This document shows, piece after piece, positions 34,001 through 44,921 of a stretch of DNA of 64,000 nt (position 1 is its first letter; the number at the start of each line of letters is the position of its first letter). The position numbers were made by a program, and so were the translations under genes. The notes beneath the pieces were generated by a model. It had not been told where the DNA came from, did not search any database, and saw nothing but the letters and a program-made list of their open reading frames with translations. The stretch covers positions 4,622,072-4,686,071 of the forward strand of contig NC_134034.1 in the NCBI RefSeq assembly GCF_964204645.1. The letters run 5' to 3'. The DNA comes from Tubulanus polymorphus (Eukaryota; Nemertea; Palaeonemertea; Tubulaniformes; Tubulanidae).

Positions 34001-35841
34001 CTAGGGTAGTTTCATCTGTGCGCGACACAGCATATTTCTTGCTTAACGCCATCTCTTCTTTTATTAGGTTGAATCCAAATGGAGTTAGTAGCTCACTATA
34101 TAAATATTCATGTGATTCTGGAGGATCATTGCACTTATTGATAGGCACTTTAGTCAAGACAGCCATTGCCCTGTGATTACGTTCCGACTCCAAGCAAGCA
34201 ATGCACTTCATCAGATCTTGAAAAAACTGCCTCATTCCTGAGTATCTGGACACAACCTGCTTAATCTTCTGGTTGATCGATTCCAGTCTGTTGTTAGTTC
34301 TATTCCCAAAATTACACGCTGTAGATTTCCATCCATCGAACCATTCTGAACGAATCTCATGCCAATTTTTCTTAATTTATTCTAATTTTTCGTAATAGTC
34401 AATCACCGGACGAGGACATGTATCAACAAGCTGCTGGTGCAGATTCTCATACTCTTGATTTGACTGAGCATAGGCTATGTTTTGCAGGATCTCGAGAGCA
34501 GTACTCCTTTCAGCTTGAGTTATATTCAGCTTTTCAGCATTTACCTCCCGATGAAGACTGCGTAAAACGTGAAACAGACAAATTCCAATTCAGCATTTTT
34601 AAACGAATTCTTTAAGATGCTCATCTCAGTCATGTCCTTATCAGTCATCAGCACCTCGACTTTCTCAGAAGCTTGTGGATTGTTTTTGACAGTTATTGCA
34701 GTCAATTTTCGAGGGTTGTCCTGTCCTCATTCGCAACAATCCACATACACACAATTTCTGTCTCTCCATTTCCATCTTCAACAACCAGAATGTAGAGAGG
34801 CATTCGCAAATCATTCAACTTATACGAATCATTCAGCCTAAGACATTTTGCAGTCGATTGCTCCAAATGGTCCAACAACATCTTTTTATTTGATTTTAGT
34901 CCCAGCATTTTCTCTGTTATTTTCATTGTATCGGAATCGAGACGTCTTTGTTAAGTCATAATAATAAACGCAGCCTGAAAAAATGTGATGAAAATAGAGA
35001 GCGGTGAAAAGAACATCACACAGCTAGTGCACAGATTAGCATTGTAATGTAATTGTTAGTAGAAGAATCATACCTTGGTGTTCTCATGATTATGTACATC
35101 ATTCACATTTTTAACGACAAATTTTTCACCATCAGCAATTGGCCGAACAGTGACGGAAAATGGACAATTAATTACATACGTACTGCAAGAAATGAACACA
35201 CAGGTTTTAGAATGAAGCATATTGAAAATGGAAAACAACATACGCATAGTATACTATGGTGAACAGGGTATGAACTAAACTTTTAGTATCTTCAGTCAGA
35301 CTACACCGTCACCGGCCATTATCATGACATGTTAATTTGTCACAGCCAGAAGGACTCCAAAAATCAACAAATAGGATTCAAAACACAGCCATAAGGAGAC
35401 AAGAATATAAGGAGACAAGAATATGACCCAAGAATAGTGTGGTCTTACCTCAAATTATTACGGACACCGGTTGAATGAGAAACTGTTTTTCTTCCACCTA
35501 GTTTACGGGCATAGTCGATGTCGCTGTACTTCATTTCATCCTTAAATTTTCGTTTTGGAGCGCGTTTACGCCCAGCTTCGATCGATCGGCTACTTCTTAT
35601 ATAGACGTTGCAAAAATTTGCGTGTTCAAATCTTCTACAGCTCGCTGAAGTTCCTCATAAGAGGAGAAATCTTCAACGACTTTGGCAAAGACAGCCATCA
35701 TTCGCCATTTGCAAATTACAATGAGTAGTGTTTGCGCGTGCGTGCGCAATCACTAATTATGTATTGCGCATGCGCGACCGGAAACGTCGTAAATATAGCC
35801 GGAGCAGTCCAATTTACGGCGCCGTAAATATAGCCAGTGTG
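31056..35841 (-). mobile_element. Mutator-like (MULE) DNA transposon, complete ends
   Basis: A 4.8 kb element bounded by inverted repeats of about 90 bp: the left begins CACACTGGCTATATT and continues through GGCGCCGTAAATTGGACTGC and CGCGCATGCGCAATACA; the right is its complement with very few differences. Exact 9-bp duplications flank both ends. Inside is one spliced minus-strand transposase gene with FLYWCH/FAR1-like, DDE, SWIM and PHD regions. Ends and duplication are intact, so insertion was fairly recent, although the transposase has frame breaks. Region 31144-31940 inside the right-hand subterminus (3' of the gene) is AT-rich and holds internally repeated CAACAGCAGCGT(A/G)A(C/G)A(A/C) and ACACATGAAGACATTAATCCAGCA sequences. 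Confidence 0.93.
31944..35701 (-). pseudogene. MULE transposase (ZSWIM-like) with C-terminal PHD finger
   Basis: Minus-strand gene of several exons. Exon 1 (35701-35449) ends at a GTAAGA donor; exon 2 (35182-35074) has CPFSVTVRP...NDVHNHENTK, a C..HxH zinc module of the FAR1/FLYWCH kind, and a GTATGA donor. Next come KLNDLRMPLYILVVEDGNGE and TDKDMTEMSILKEFF (catalytic Asp region), then 34253-33498 with TCPCGFQVRMKMPCGQVFDA, the SWIM zinc finger. Further exons include an AT-hook (KRGRPKGAG, 32520) and at 32110-31960 a PHD-type finger (YTCSNCCRPF...IICDSSLEWYHFKC...CRSC). The protein cuts and joins element ends in the nucleus. Frameshifts occur in exon 1 (near 35595) and around 34680-34420, so the gene is not intact. 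Exon joins between 33458 and 32120 are approximate. Confidence 0.82.
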
Positions 35842-35850
35842 TAAAATATA
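35842..35850. repeat. 9-bp target site duplication, right
   Basis: TAAAATATA, identical to 31047-31055. Confidence 0.92.
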
Positions 35851-36128
35851 CTAGTTGGTCAGAGTTGGTTCGGTTATGAGAAGTGTGGAAACTAAGAAAC
35901 CTACTGGTATTTATTTGGCTTATAGGCTTATTATAGTAGCCAATTCCATTTTAACGAAGATGTTACCCATACATGATTGTACGGTGATCTCCACAGGTTA
36001 GCCGTACGTGAGTTCCCTCTGCGCGTGCGTCAATGATCTACGTGTAACCGCATGCATCAAATAATAGGGATAGGGTAGGGTTAGGTGAGGATATATGTAG
36101 ATTAATTTATCAACCCTGCACTTGATAA
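35851..36128. other. No gene seen
   Basis: Flank between MULE and a SINE-like repeat; nothing recognised. Confidence 0.4.
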
Positions 36129-36202
36129 ATGTGGCTTAGTGGGTAAATCGCTGGACTACCGTCGGATTTTTTTTTCATGGTTTCGAATCCCAATATTACA
36201 AG
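36129..36202 (+). repeat. tRNA-derived SINE head
   Basis: GTGGCTTAGTGGGTAAATCG resembles a tRNA A box (TRGCNNAGTGG) and GGTTTCGAATCCC a B box at tRNA-like spacing of about 45 bp, but an interrupted anticodon region with a T9 run and no 3' acceptor pairing rules out a true tRNA. It is most simply a pol III promoter head of a SINE. Confidence 0.55.
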
Positions 36203-36477
36203 TCAGAATTCTACTGCATTGCGCATGCATCAATATACTTATATAGGCTAATCTGTGAAAATCATTGTACATTCATGTAGTGGTAACAACAGCATTTTAA
36301 GTATTGAGTGAGCTACCATGTACTACAAACACAACTTTTTTCGCTCTCGTTGGCCCTTCACTGATGTTACTATACTGGTGTCATTACAACATGGATAGGA
36401 TTGGGTCAGGACTAGCCTAAAATCTAATTCAGTATTTTCACTTTTCACTCGATATTATTAAAACAATGCAGTATGCC

Positions 36478-36862
36478 TAGGGGAAGGGGCACGCGTATTT
36501 TTTTCGCCCGATCGCGGCGAATTTATAAATCGCCCGAAAAATTCGCTCGTGTGGCCACTCACGGCGACGACTATTTCGTCGGCCGACTCGATCGCCCGTA
36601 TCATACATGTTTAATATATTCGGCCGATTATTTACGCCAGCGATCGGATCGCCCCCAAATTCGCTCGTCTGCCCGCACTCAGCGAATTCCGCAGAGCGAT
36701 CCATTTTTATCAACAAATAGGATACACTGTTGATATCTAAGTACCGGTCGCTGACCGAATTTCGGTTTCATCGCTACGTGTGCCCACTCGTATCGGGCAT
36801 ATAAATTCGGCGAATTTAATCGTCGCGATCCGGCGAAAAAATACGCTCGTGTGTCCCTACCT
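36478..36862. mobile_element. MITE-like non-autonomous DNA transposon
   Basis: Imperfect terminal inverted repeats of about 28 bp: left AGGGG.AAGGGGCACGCGTATTTTTTTCGCC, right the complement of GGCGAAAAAATACGCTCGTGTGTCCCTACCT. The interior is GC-rich with repeated (A)TTCGCTCGT, GATCGCCC and GGCGA motifs, some in inverted orientation, and no believable gene although both strands have frames of about 80 codons. No clear target duplication. Confidence 0.6.
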
Positions 36863-38061
36863 TAAAGTATTCGCACACAGAAAGGCTGATTGAGCCATCT
36901 GATTAAATTTTGCTCAGGCCTTGTCTGCTGACCGGACATTTATAGTCAAACCGAGATCCAAAACGTTCATGTGATCACGGCTTGTATACAAGAAAACAAG
37001 AAATCATTATGTAGGCCTGTACATTTTGCTATACGTAGGTTCGGTATACTGATTTCTCCAATCTCGACAGAAGAGTGTACGGTACAGCTGAACGCATTAT
37101 ACCAATGGGAATAGGGCCTATTGATTGGGCTTATTATTTCCTGCTTTAGAATATTGAAATAAGCCAATGTTCATTCGAATATCCAACATCGGTGAAAGTT
37201 TGAATACTGTATACATGTATATAGGTTTTCATGTTCTATGAATATTTTGCAGTTCATGGGTATACACTGATGTCAAACACATGAAGATAAATGGTCAAGG
37301 GCAGTCAGTCAACACCAGCTCTCTTCCACCGATGTTGCATCATACCATATACGGTCTGATTCTTCCAACTCAAGCAAAGCGATTAACACGATGGACATAA
37401 CACTGGAATAGTTTGCAGTGACTAACAGTTTATTAACTAGTGGAATAGGTTTGATATTTACGCACGTGTTGCAAGGTTTAAATTGTTTATTAGTATAGAA
37501 TTAGTAATCCATAAAAGCCAAATTCAACATCGGCCCGATACCCAGACCAAAGCAATTCATAATCTATCGCTTGAATCTACAATACAATATATGTATTTAA
37601 TATTCAAATATTTCAATGAAAGGATTAATTCCTTGAAATCTATTCTAAATCCTAATACGTTCTTATATCAGTGAATGTATTCAACACCTATTGACTCAGC
37701 AGATTCTTAAGATGAGTTTCTTGATAGAACAGATCCATTTTTTAAGCGTGGTGATACAAAATAAATGCTTGGTCTAATCAATTCATATGTATTGGTTTTA
37801 CATCCACGTAAGTTCGGTTTCAAAGCTGAATCACATTGAACGTTTACACAGTGGTTGTATATTAGGTTAGAATCTGTCAATACAATATCAACCTGAATGG
37901 CATGGTGCGGATTTGCAGAAAACCCGTTATCGCTGCTTTGCAGCTATATTTACTGAATATCCTTATTTTTCGCTTTTATCGTACCACATGTAATAGTGCC
38001 CACTGTGACTAAACCAATATCGTGTTACAGCCTGCATCACATGTCTCTAACATAATACACT
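36863..38061. other. No gene seen
   Basis: Intergenic; short frames without domain support. Confidence 0.4.
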
Positions 38062-38225
38062 GTCCGTCCGTCCGTCCGTCTGTTTGCCTGTCCTGCCTGC
38101 CTGCCTGTCTAGCCGTCTGGATTGCCGTCTATATATCTGTTTGTCCATGTTACTGTCTGCCTGGGCAACTGTCTAGCTGCTTGTCTGTCTCTATCTCTGT
38201 GCCATCTCCGTCTGTCTGCGCAGTG
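38062..38225. repeat. CCGT/CTGC/CTGT tetranucleotide-type microsatellite
   Basis: Starts as (GTCC)n, changes to (TGCC)n and (TGTC)n with interruptions to about 38225. Frames across it (38022-38261 plus, 38109-38303 minus) are artefacts of the repeat. Confidence 0.8.
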
Positions 38226-39487
38226 AATATTCAGATCAACTTTAGCGAGCCTATTAATTGATCTAATTTCAGAGCCTGAATTAAAACAGCTAGCTTCTGT
38301 CATCTGTAGAAAGTCTATTCGTTTTATTCGGTCAGTGTTGAGAGAAGGGTGTTAATTGAATGATAATCGAATCATTGTATAATCGTTTTACAGAATTTAG
38401 AAGAATCGTGGTTTCGTTTGTCTGGATAACAAGATTGCAACTTGAATTATTGTACTTACATTTACAGCTGTTTCTAAAAATCGAATACATATGAAATGAC
38501 ATGGTTCATGTGTGTAGAATTTATGAAAATGAATATCATATATTTCACGTACAAGTATAAGAATAAGTAAAAATTCAGTAGAATTTAACCAATTATGATT
38601 ATTTTTCTTACGACTTTCACTCGGTGACTTCAAAGATCATTAATATCATTATCAATTATACTAATGATGGCCTCTCATTCTCAATGACTTCAACGATTTA
38701 GTGAAATTGTTATAAATTACGACGACCTTCTCATTGTCAGTGACTTCAATGATTTGAGAATACTGTCACGTTAAAGGAAGGATGAATAAAAACGTCTTAG
38801 AAACAGTCAAACTTCATGTATTTGCATTTTTAGCTCAGGGACAAACGGAAATTTCTATTCGAGGACTAAGGTTTCAACAGCTGCCTCATTTCAATGTCAT
38901 GCAATATTATTTGACAGTAATATCCCAAACCGAATTAAGTGCGTTTGAGTGGTAGAGAATCATCTTCATAATTTCAACATAAGTTTAATCAAATATGATC
39001 TATCTTTATCTAAAGCTGCTATCAGCAAATCGAATACTCATATTCATACGTGCAGTGAAACACAGTTCATCGAATTCACAAACGCTAGGGATCTGGTGAC
39101 ACAAACAGAATCGGAGAAATATGTTGTCATCAAAGGTAATAAAACTCTTCAGATGCTTTCGAAGAAAACAATTTTTCTCTTTTCCACATTATTTTCGTTA
39201 AAAGTAGGACTGCGTAATCTTTTTTTTTCACTTTGCCGATATGTCCAATATAATCTATAAAATATATCTAACATAACTGTTATCTGCAAATCTTTCATGG
39301 TTTTTTTGACGAATTAAAACGTTTCTTGTCACCACATAAGCAGGTATAACATGAACTTATTTACCTCTGACTAAATTTGGCCGGAGCCTTATTTGGCTAG
39401 GAACAACTGTTGGCTCAAATCACATCGGACTGGTATTTGAAATTAATCCATCATTGAACTGATTCTAATCATCGACTGATTGTATGC
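38226..39487. other. No gene seen
   Basis: Contains a two-unit repeat CTCATT(C/G)TCA(A/G)TGACTTCAA.GATTTA near 38675 and 38732. A plus frame at 38949-39260 shows no domain or splice evidence. Confidence 0.4.
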
Positions 39488-39598
39488 GTCGACAATATCT
39501 ACAATCCTAAATGTCGTTCATTTTTACTCCTCGACAATGTCTACAATCCTGATTGTCGACTGATCTTAATCGTCGACAATGTCTACAATCCTGATTGC
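39488..39598. repeat. Short minisatellite, TCGACAATGTCTACAATCCTGATTG
   Basis: Three units, at about 39488, 39530 and 39573, with small changes, spaced 42-43 bp. Not coding. Confidence 0.75.
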
Positions 39599-39989
39599 AT
39601 GAACGCGGCTCATTAATCAAGCTAATCGACTTAGGGCAAAACTTTCGTCGGAATTGAAAAACGCTAGTTAAAGATGATATAATGCGTGCTTGAAATCAAA
39701 TTTCTTTCAGCCGTCTCAACAGCAGCTTAGCAAAATTTCGCGGTTGGCATTTTATTTTGGTACAAAGGCTTCGCAATTGCCAGCCCTTGCGGAAGGGGGA
39801 TGTCAGGATGTTAAGATGTTTTTTTACGCCTGCATAAGTGAGGCCACATGAAACCCCGCTTGCCATGTGTGGAATTATCGCGTGCCCGGGCGCGATCCAT
39901 TTTTCAATTTCCATAAATCGTAAATTTGTAGAAATAGTGTATGTGTGTCCTGATAAAAGTACAGTTCTGTATATACACTCTCTTTTCAG

Positions 39990-40175
39990 TATCTGGTAGT
40001 TTTAGTTCTGATAATGGTCGTTTGTGGCGCTAATTCAAAACGACGTGATAAATGTAAAATCTGTTACGACGACTGCTTTAAGAATTGTAATGATTTTCTC
40101 TACGATCGTATTAAAATGATGCAATGCGCAGACTGCGCTTATAAAAAATGTTCTGCATTGTGTCCGTGGGGCTAA
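39990..40175 (+). CDS. Secreted eight-cysteine small peptide, 3' exon
   Basis: An AG acceptor with a pyrimidine tract (CACTCTCTTTTCAG) precedes a 62-codon frame. It starts with the hydrophobic end of a signal peptide (YLVVLVLIMVVCGANS), a KRR basic site, then a short domain with spacing C-x2-C-x3-C-x3-C-x13-C-x2-C-x4-C-x3-C and ends CPWG at a TAA. The evenly paired cysteines in two helical-looking CxxxC clusters suggest a helical-hairpin disulfide peptide, secreted. The first exon with the start codon was not located; by analogy with 11416 it may be only a few codons long. Function unknown: neuropeptide, toxin-like or antimicrobial are all possible. Confidence 0.5.
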   Translation, partial: YLVVLVLIMVVCGANSKRRDKCKICYDDCFKNCNDFLYDRIKMMQCADCAYKKCSALCPWG

Positions 40176-41100
40176 CGTATTGATGTCAAATTGCATGAAG
40201 TCGTATAAGTTTCTCTGCTGGGGGTCTGAGATGACTTCGAATATAGCACGTGTAACACCTATTCGCTTCTTTGTTTGTTTTTCATTTGACCCTGACTATT
40301 AGATCGATACGCCCTGTAGGGCAGATCAGTTGCTTACAATATCCGTTTCAACAAATATACGGTACGTTACTTCTATTATATATTTCAATGAAACATTTTC
40401 TTTGCCATACCAATTGCATAGACTATTCCGCACATGCATACAAGTTACATCAATACTCTTATAAGAGTAGATATAAGATGACATAACAGGTTAACAAGTT
40501 ATGTTATGTCAACCTAACGTCCCTACATTAGCGCACAACAACGGGTAAAATTGTTATAGCTAGCCTATAAGAATTGAACTAGAAATATAGTACAGTACAT
40601 AAATTTCATATTTCATAAACTAGCCTACTATTTCCACAAAACTTCAATTTTCAGTGAAAACCTTGTTTGCCATAGTTTAGAAAAGAAGAAAAGAAAACCA
40701 AACATAACAACCGGCACAACCAGTACCAGTAATAAAAGCCAGTAAGCATAAAAGCTAGCGCGAGTAATAAGGGAACGAGGCAATGATCTTCATTCTAAGA
40801 TGTTTTATTGACACCTCATCATCTACAGGCCAATCACAGAACAATTTGTTTTAGTGGCCCGACTGGCATAGCCGCCTTACCAATACCAATTGCTTCACCG
40901 ATGTATTACGCAAATACATAACATTTTCACTATGTGTTTTCAATCTCTCGATACATATAATTAAAAGCGGCCATACTATTACCCGAATGGATTGTGGTCA
41001 GTCTGAACACTTTGTCTTATGACACAAATATAACATCACAAAACTGTGCGATATCTTTTTGTGGGGTAACTAGCGTGGTGAGAGCGAACAACCTGAGAAA
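40176..41100. other. No gene seen
   Basis: Intergenic; nothing recognised on either strand. Confidence 0.4.
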
Positions 41101-41435
41101 CCTGTAATATCCAAGAAGATAGACAAATATATATATTGTATATTATTTGATTATGATCTTTATTTGTCGGAGTCCAAAACCAGAGTATACATGATTATAA
41201 AATTATTCCAAGCATTTTGAAAATACAACAGATTATTATAGTTACAAATACGTATTCATATAAAGATATAAATGGCCAAAAGTCGAATTTAATTAATCAT
41301 TTACTAAAACTGCTAGGTTTGATAAAAAGTAAAAGTATATATTGGCTTACCTGTAATATCCAAGAAGATAGACAAATATATATATTGTATATTATTTGAT
41401 TATGATCTTTATTTGTCGGAGTCCAAAACCAGAGT
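41101..41435. repeat. Exact 86-bp direct repeat
   Basis: The 86 bp at 41101-41186, starting CCTGTAATATCCAAGAAGAT and ending AAAACCAGAGT, recur without visible change at 41350-41435, separated by 163 bp of AT-rich DNA. Identity suggests a recent event such as terminal repeats of a small element or a local tandem duplication. Confidence 0.85.
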
Positions 41436-41944
41436 GTCCTAGTATAGCCTGTACTGGACCTCCATGGTTTTGGCTCCGCCTCCTTGGACCAGGTAACCGA
41501 TTTACATTTTGATTAGTCAGGCATTGTTTTCAACACCGAGTTTGCCTGTTACTAGGTTCAAACCAAACATGCCAGTAATTGGTGAATTTGTGCTAATTAG
41601 CGGTTCTGGCTCAATAGCTATTCTGAGATTTAAAGGCCGAGGAGTACGGAGGCTAGTTAACCGGGTGGCAAACACTTGAGATTTTCAGTAGTGTAGAGAA
41701 TAAGCCACTCCCACCACCTCACTATCCAGCTGTTTGTTTTTGTGTAGTTTATTGAGGTTATTGCTTCAAGCCAGATAAGCTGTCATAGCCAATTAGCTTT
41801 ATGTCCCAACCAAGAATTAATTCAACAACGATTATATGAAAATACTTTAGCAAAGTCATAATAGGCCTATAGAGAAAACTTACCAAGACCATTGATTATC
41901 AACGTGAAAGATTTGATTTTAATGTTATTCCGAATAGATATGAT

Positions 41945-43502
41945 TCACAAAACATAGCCAAATATTAGTCCGATATATAAAAATACATGGTTTATAAACT
42001 TTTGTCTTTGCCTAGTCCTTGTACCTCCTGGTTTCGTATACACACTGGTGTAGGCTCTGTCAACATTTTCATTCCAGTGACAGACAGCTAAATTCGATCG
42101 CATTAGATATTGTTGGTCAGAGAACGATATGCGTTTATCTTGAAATAAGTTCATCACATTATTGAAGCTTTCCACATAAAAAGAATCTCTGCCCGAGACA
42201 AAACATTCAGGGTGTAAATACATATATGTCGACTTGATTAGCTTATTAAGAAGGTTTTCGGCAACAGGAGAGGTTATCACTACTCTTGATGGTTCATAAT
42301 TTGCGTCAATTTTGCAACGAGATTGTGGATGACAGGAGTCGTGTTGATTTTTATAATGACAAATTATATTGTCCAAGTAGTCCAATAGTGTTTTTTCATT
42401 TTGGTTGCAATTTCGAACTGCCCATTGAATGTGCGTCCCAATTGGTTGAGCCTTATCGTGTAGTTGTTCATGCCAGGTTTTTCCATGATGTTTTTTAGCA
42501 CCTTTTCCTATTTTATCTAATTTTCTCACTATATTTTTTATCTCGTGCCAGGTATCGTTTTGGTTGATGGATCCCTGATCTCTAACAAACTTGTTGATCG
42601 TGGCACTGTTGTCATGACAGTGGATTCTAATTTCTAAGTCCTCGTTATCTTCAGTAGATCTCAGATATGAATATATCCGTTCGGTCCCAAGGCGTTCGTG
42701 TCGTTGGCTTACATCATCATCAGCCTTGGTGACATGTTCACATCTGATAACTTTATGTGATTTTTCACCCACTGCCACAACGCTAGCCTCTTTAGCATTT
42801 TTTCGCCAGCCATGCCTTGCATCAGTCATGATGTCTATAGCGCCCGGCACTTCATAACATGCAATTTCTTCGAGTAGCGCCTGTCTTATACTGTTGTCCT
42901 GTTCTTCCTGGACACTCAGCTGGTAGAGGGATTGTAATTAAGCCAGCCTTTCGCGAGAGAGCTTCCCAATTCCACTACCGTCAACTAATCTGTGGTATGC
43001 ACTAGCTATAATGCCGGATGAGAAGTACCCGTGAGCAATTCGGGCATTCACAAGAAATTCCCCATTTGGAAGGTATGATGACGATTTCCATACAAATGAA
43101 TGAGCTTTCCTCTTCCAATTACAGTTCAAATGTACACGTGCGACATGTCCATGGTAATAGACCTTCTTTACGGACACCTTACTTTCACAGAAATGACCAC
43201 GTTTCCCGGCCATCTCAACCAACTTCGTCAGTGCGGATTCACATGTCACAAATATCTTCTGATTGACGCTACTTTTATCGGTGGACACATAATTAGTAAC
43301 ATTCATCTCGATAGTTTCTGGAGAATTTTTCGTCAACCAACAATCCAGAAGATTCTCCATTATCACAGCATTGTTAATTGAAGTCATAGAACTTTTCATC
43401 AATGATTCCCGAACTTTTTTGATTTTCTGTAGAATTGACGTTTTAATACTTTCATCTCCAGGAATCTCAAAAAGGATAAGCGTTTACGTGTCGTGCTCAT
43501 GG
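41945..43502 (-). pseudogene. Transposase of the TTAA element
   Basis: Minus-strand frame from about 43460 to 41945. Recognisable blocks: ILFEIPGDESIK near the start, CESALTKLVEMAGKRGHFCE, ARVHLNCNWKRKAHSFVW, GAIDIMTDARHGWRKNAKEA (Asp-rich DDE-like region), HCHDNSATINKFVRDQG, GKTWHEQLHDKAQPIGTHIQWA, EPSRVVITSPVAENLL and FYVESFNNVMNLFQDKRISF ending LAVCHWNENVDRAYTS. The TDARHGWR and ESFNN..N..DKRI..S blocks recur in a family of invertebrate DNA-transposon proteins with a DDE-type core. One in-frame TAA at about 42939 and a frame change near 43480 disrupt it; otherwise it is long and well conserved. A short AT-rich 3' tail follows to the element end. Confidence 0.65.
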
Positions 43503-43702
43503 TTGTAAGTGTGTTTGCAATAATGTGAGAGAAATGAAATGAGCTAGTGTCTACATCATATCATCTTTGGGAAATGTTTACACACTATATTAAATGGATA
43601 TGGTCAATTAACTTTTTAACTCATTAGCCTAGGTTACCCTAAATATCCAGAACGGGTTAATATGAATATAGCAACGACAAATGTTCAATATAGGTTCTGA
43701 AG

Positions 43703-44256
43703 ATGGCTGAATCAGCAGCAGATGAACATGATTCTGGTAGTCCAAAAATGATGGAGACAAATGAAAATGAACAAAAACATACCTTATCTATCAGAGTAAC
43801 CCATGAACAAGAAGAAATCATCAAGGGTTTTATGAGTTTTAATGGCTGGAATATTGAAGAAGTGACACAAGAAATTGGATATGATGATGAAAGTCACTTT
43901 CAGATTGGACAAAATCCTGAAGCGCCAGAGTTTGAATTGTGTTACTGTCGACCATGCATAACAGATATGCAAATAAGCAGTTATGGTGGGAGGATGAGCC
44001 TGGACAACCGCATGAGTTGAACCACAGACAAAGAAAATCTGTCTACAAGAAGTTTTGGACTATGTTATTTCATAGGGATGCATTTATGGATAATAGATAC
44101 AAGACTAAGAAAATGTATTTTCTCCAGAATAGACCGAACAAGAAAAATTGTGTGTGGCATCGCCGAGACATCTTACCTGAATGTGTAATTAGGTGTGTGC
44201 GAGAGTGGTTCCCGAATCCTGAGCATCTGGACTATATGGGCCACAGATGGCAATAA
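43703..44256 (+). pseudogene. P2X7 C-terminal (ballast/Z-binuclear)-like domain protein
   Basis: Begins MAESAADEHDSG with an acidic leader, then a helix-rich segment and a cysteine cluster ELCYCRPCITDMQ. After a one-base frame change near 43970 it continues NKQLWWEDEPGQ, LNHRQRKSVYKKFW, then NCVWHRRDILPECVIRCVRE and WFPNPEHLDYMGHRW to a TAA. The CxCxxC cluster followed by an arginine/tryptophan-rich region and (R)xxIPxCVxxxVRxxFPxP...Y.G is the signature of the cytoplasmic ballast domain of vertebrate P2X7, which binds zinc. It lacks any P2X channel part. It is transcribed divergently from the transposase inside the same element, about 200 bp apart, so probably a second element gene. Role in the element is unknown; DNA or protein binding is a guess. 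Confidence 0.65.
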
Positions 44257-44921
44257 AAAAACTAACTTACTATGGATAAATATGGAATTAATTCATACAT
44301 ATGCTATAAAACGGAAACATACCTGGATAGAATGAGTAGTGATTTTTAATATTATCAATAAATGAGGTAAAATTAAAATAAAATTTCTATCTTCGTCAAT
44401 TTTCAACCGATTTTTTTGAAATTTGAAAGGTAATCTATATGCATTATAAATAGCATTTTCCGTGCTGTGGTTATGAATTAAATGAACTATCTCATAATAT
44501 ATATTTAAAAACTTAGATAGCTAGTTAAAACTCCACGAGCTTTATGGTGAAATTTGATACCTTGGTTTTTAACACTGAAGTGGTTGCTGATAATGCACAG
44601 CTGTGGAGCAAGCGCCAACTATAGACAGTACTAAATCCCGCCAACTCTGTCAATCACCTATTTAAAATACCCATGAAAACTACCAAAGAAACGGCTGAAT
44701 TTCATAATTGGCTAGATTTAGCTCAGATTTGACTGTTGGATCTGCCCAGGCATGGGTTCATACACCTCCTTGACAAAAATAATCAATGAAATTGGCCTAG
44801 TTTCAGAGAAACTGTGAAAAATGTGTACTGGAGTGGCAGAGCTCTATAGTAACGGATTGTATCACGTGATATGGGTAGTCTGACAACTGATTGGGCTTTT
44901 ATACTGCTCCTCGGCCTTTAA

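Larger units (their letters stand above)
41634..44917. mobile_element. TTAA-flanked DNA transposon, Kolobok-like
   Basis: TTAA lies at 41630-41633 and 44918-44921. Inside these, the left end AGGCCGAGGAGTAC and the complement of the right end (AGGCCGAGGAGCAG) form a short inverted repeat. The 3.3 kb interior holds a minus-strand transposase relic and a divergent plus-strand gene with a P2X7-ballast-like domain. TTAA duplications are used by Kolobok and piggyBac elements; the transposase does not look like piggyBac. Superfamily is inferred from the duplication plus protein style. Confidence 0.68.

Noticed and set aside
36129-36202. Possible tRNA gene
   Set aside because: A- and B-box-like sequences are present but the anticodon arm is broken by a T run and the acceptor stem does not pair; better read as a SINE head.
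36473-36733. Overlapping 80-codon frames on both strands
   Set aside because: Fall inside a GC-rich MITE with inverted ends; no domain, and both strands are equally open.
38022-38303. Cys/Pro/Ser-rich plus frame and its minus partner
   Set aside because: Produced by the CTGN/CCGT microsatellite; the cysteine richness is repeat-derived, not a real peptide.
39696-39914. Minus-strand 72-codon frame
   Set aside because: No signal, domain or splice support; may be a repeat fragment.
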